DNA of 64,000 bases from Peptostreptococcus russellii (lineage in GTDB: Bacteria > Bacillota > Clostridia > Peptostreptococcales > Peptostreptococcaceae): the NCBI RefSeq assembly GCF_900110295.1, contig NZ_FODF01000002.1, positions 124,001-188,000 of the forward strand, read 5' to 3'. The stretch's first letter is position 1, and each line of letters opens with the position of its first letter. The notes below the pieces were generated by a model. That model made no database searches and had not been told where the DNA came from. It saw only the letters and a list, made by a program, of their open reading frames with translations. Shown here piece by piece: positions 62,969-64,000 of this stretch. A program made the translations under genes and the position numbers.

Positions 62969-63658
62969 CTACCTACTCGCACCTCCATATAAATTATACT
63001 TTCTAATATATTCTTCTACTCTTCCAGGAACAAGATATTTAATGCTTTTTCCGCTTTTAACTCTAGATCTAATATAGGTAGATGATATCTCAAGAGATGG
63101 AACATACACCATATCAATATTTGCAGAATAATCTTTTCTATATCTTTCTATGTTTTCCTGTGTTTCAAGTAAATCTATTCCCGGTCTTATGGCTGCAATA
63201 AATTTAGCACGTTTAAAATTCTCTTGAAATTCCTTCCAAGACTCCATCTGATTGACTGCATCAGACCCCGTAATAAAATAGATTTCTTCATTTGGATAAG
63301 TTTGTCCAATATATCTAAGTGTATCCACAGTATAGTTTGTTTCGCCCTTTGATGCTATTTCATAATCTGATACAAAGAAATCATCGTTCTTAAGAGTCGA
63401 CATAACAACCATATTGAATCTATGTTTCTTATCCAATATATTTCTTTTATGAGGTGGATCTCCCGTAGGAATAAAAACCACCTTATCAAGTCCATATTTG
63501 TCTCTTATAAATTCAGCTGTAGCTAGATGAGCATTATGAATTGGGTTAAATGTCCCACCCATAATTCCTAGCTTCATCTTTTCATTTGATTCTTTAAAGG
63601 TTTTCAGCTTTTCTTCATTTTTCTTGTGAGATAAAGCTAGTCTTTCTTCTAACAACAT
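62969..63658 (-). CDS. nadD: Nicotinate-nucleotide adenylyltransferase
   Basis: NadD makes nicotinic acid adenine dinucleotide in NAD synthesis. The nucleotidyltransferase motifs are GIMGGTFNPIHNAHL and SSTYIRSR. The start with a good ribosome site (AAAGGGGAAAG) is ATG 63658, giving 229 residues and a charged 27-residue N-terminal extension before the usual family start MKLGIMGGTFNP at 63577, which has no ribosome site. The extension is therefore probably real. Confidence 0.93.
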   Translation of the reverse strand: MLLEERLALSHKKNEEKLKTFKESNEKMKLGIMGGTFNPIHNAHLATAEFIRDKYGLDKVVFIPTGDPPHKRNILDKKHRFNMVVMSTLKNDDFFVSDYEIASKGETNYTVDTLRYIGQTYPNEEIYFITGSDAVNQMESWKEFQENFKRAKFIAAIRPGIDLLETQENIERYRKDYSANIDMVYVPSLEISSTYIRSRVKSGKSIKYLVPGRVEEYIRKYNLYGGASR

Positions 63659-63689
63659 GTTCTTTCCCCTTTATAACCATGATAAATTC

Positions 63690-63719
63690 ATTTTATCACA
63701 GCTAAGTATATAAGTCCAA
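63690..63719 (-). promoter_or_regulatory. Promoter of nadD-yqeK-rsfS
   Basis: TTGGAC (63719-63714), 18-bp spacer, and an extended -10 TGATAAAAT (core 63695-63690), about 30 bp before nadD. Confidence 0.65.
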
Positions 63720-64000
63720 TCAGTTTTTTCCATGTTTTTTTGTATAATAACAAATTTTTATTATTTTTTATTCAAAATTTCTTATTTTTCTAATGCAGTA
63801 TCAAAAAAAATAAAATCCTTTTTGCATATTTACAATATCTTTTTTGTTTTTATACACTTGTGCTAATTTTTATGCAAATTCTATCAGCTCTAAAAAATAT
63901 TTCATCTGCAAATTAGATACTCCTTTATTTTTCATCGACATAGAGCTTAATTATATCATAAATTCCTATAATAGTGCTTACTATTATAATTATCAAGTTT
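63720..64000. other. AT-rich window end without a gene
   Basis: No coding frame is supported. A 23-codon frame on the minus strand (about 63942-63871) reads NLQMKYFLELIEFA before a stop, vaguely like the start of a LysR regulator, but nothing follows. Confidence 0.45.

Noticed and set aside
63871-63942. Short LysR-like N-terminal peptide at the window end
   Set aside because: Only about ten residues resemble a LysR start, a stop follows and no later frame continues the homology.

Overview
The window is an AT-rich (roughly 30% G+C by eye), low-GC Gram-positive chromosome segment. Gene order, AGGAGG-type ribosome binding sites, T-box and yybP-ykoY leaders, and above all a selenium-dependent D-proline reductase locus beside selD-selA-selB point to an amino-acid-fermenting (Stickland) anaerobe of the Peptostreptococcaceae, related to Clostridioides difficile. 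I infer family level only. No rRNA, tRNA, CRISPR array, phage or complete insertion sequence was seen.

Region 1 (1-21900, minus strand) is a long housekeeping block: lspA, rluD, pyrR, rqcH, an alpha/beta hydrolase, yicC, gmk, rpoZ, coaBC, priA, def, fmt, a zinc metallopeptidase, rsmB, rlmN, prpC, prkC, an SDR oxidoreductase, rsgA, rpe, thiN and a partial response regulator. It follows the order known from Bacillus subtilis, with three differences: remA is absent between yicC and gmk, the metallopeptidase sits between fmt and rsmB, and a terminator plus an SDR gene separates prkC from rsgA. Region 2 (22000-27900) holds trpS, two TSUP (TauE/SafE-like) transporter paralogues (the second frameshifted), an MTA/SAH nucleosidase and a YeiH-family transporter.

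Region 3 (28000-44020) is the proline-fermentation island. On the minus strand lie a stand-alone PrdA N-terminal module, prdA, a CBO2463-like small protein, prdB (in-frame UGA/Sec), prdD, prdE and prdF, preceded by a consensus sigma-54 promoter and the activator gene prdR. prdC is read on the plus strand. selD (itself with an in-frame UGA), selA and selB follow. PrdF makes D-proline, PrdA/PrdB reduce it to 5-aminovalerate, PrdC is thought to feed electrons, PrdR with sigma-54 switches the operon on, and Sel proteins supply selenocysteine. Three stand-alone proteins here (PrdA-N module, PrdD, PrdE) together match pro-PrdA end to end, with the PrdD/PrdE break at the pyruvoyl-forming cysteine. 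This is the most unusual feature of the window.

Region 4 (44300-54600) contains comEA, a long D,D-carboxypeptidase, a small cysteine-rich DUF2325 protein behind two Fur-box-like sites, a P-type cation ATPase under a manganese (yybP-ykoY) riboswitch, a small membrane protein, ridA, ilvA with candidate CodY and repeat operators, and yhbY. Region 5 (54700-64000) holds obg, rpmA, prp and rplU with a structured leader, a DMT permease, leuS with a T-box, and nadD-yqeK-rsfS. Start codons were often moved downstream of the longest open frame where a Shine-Dalgarno sequence decided it; such cases are stated.
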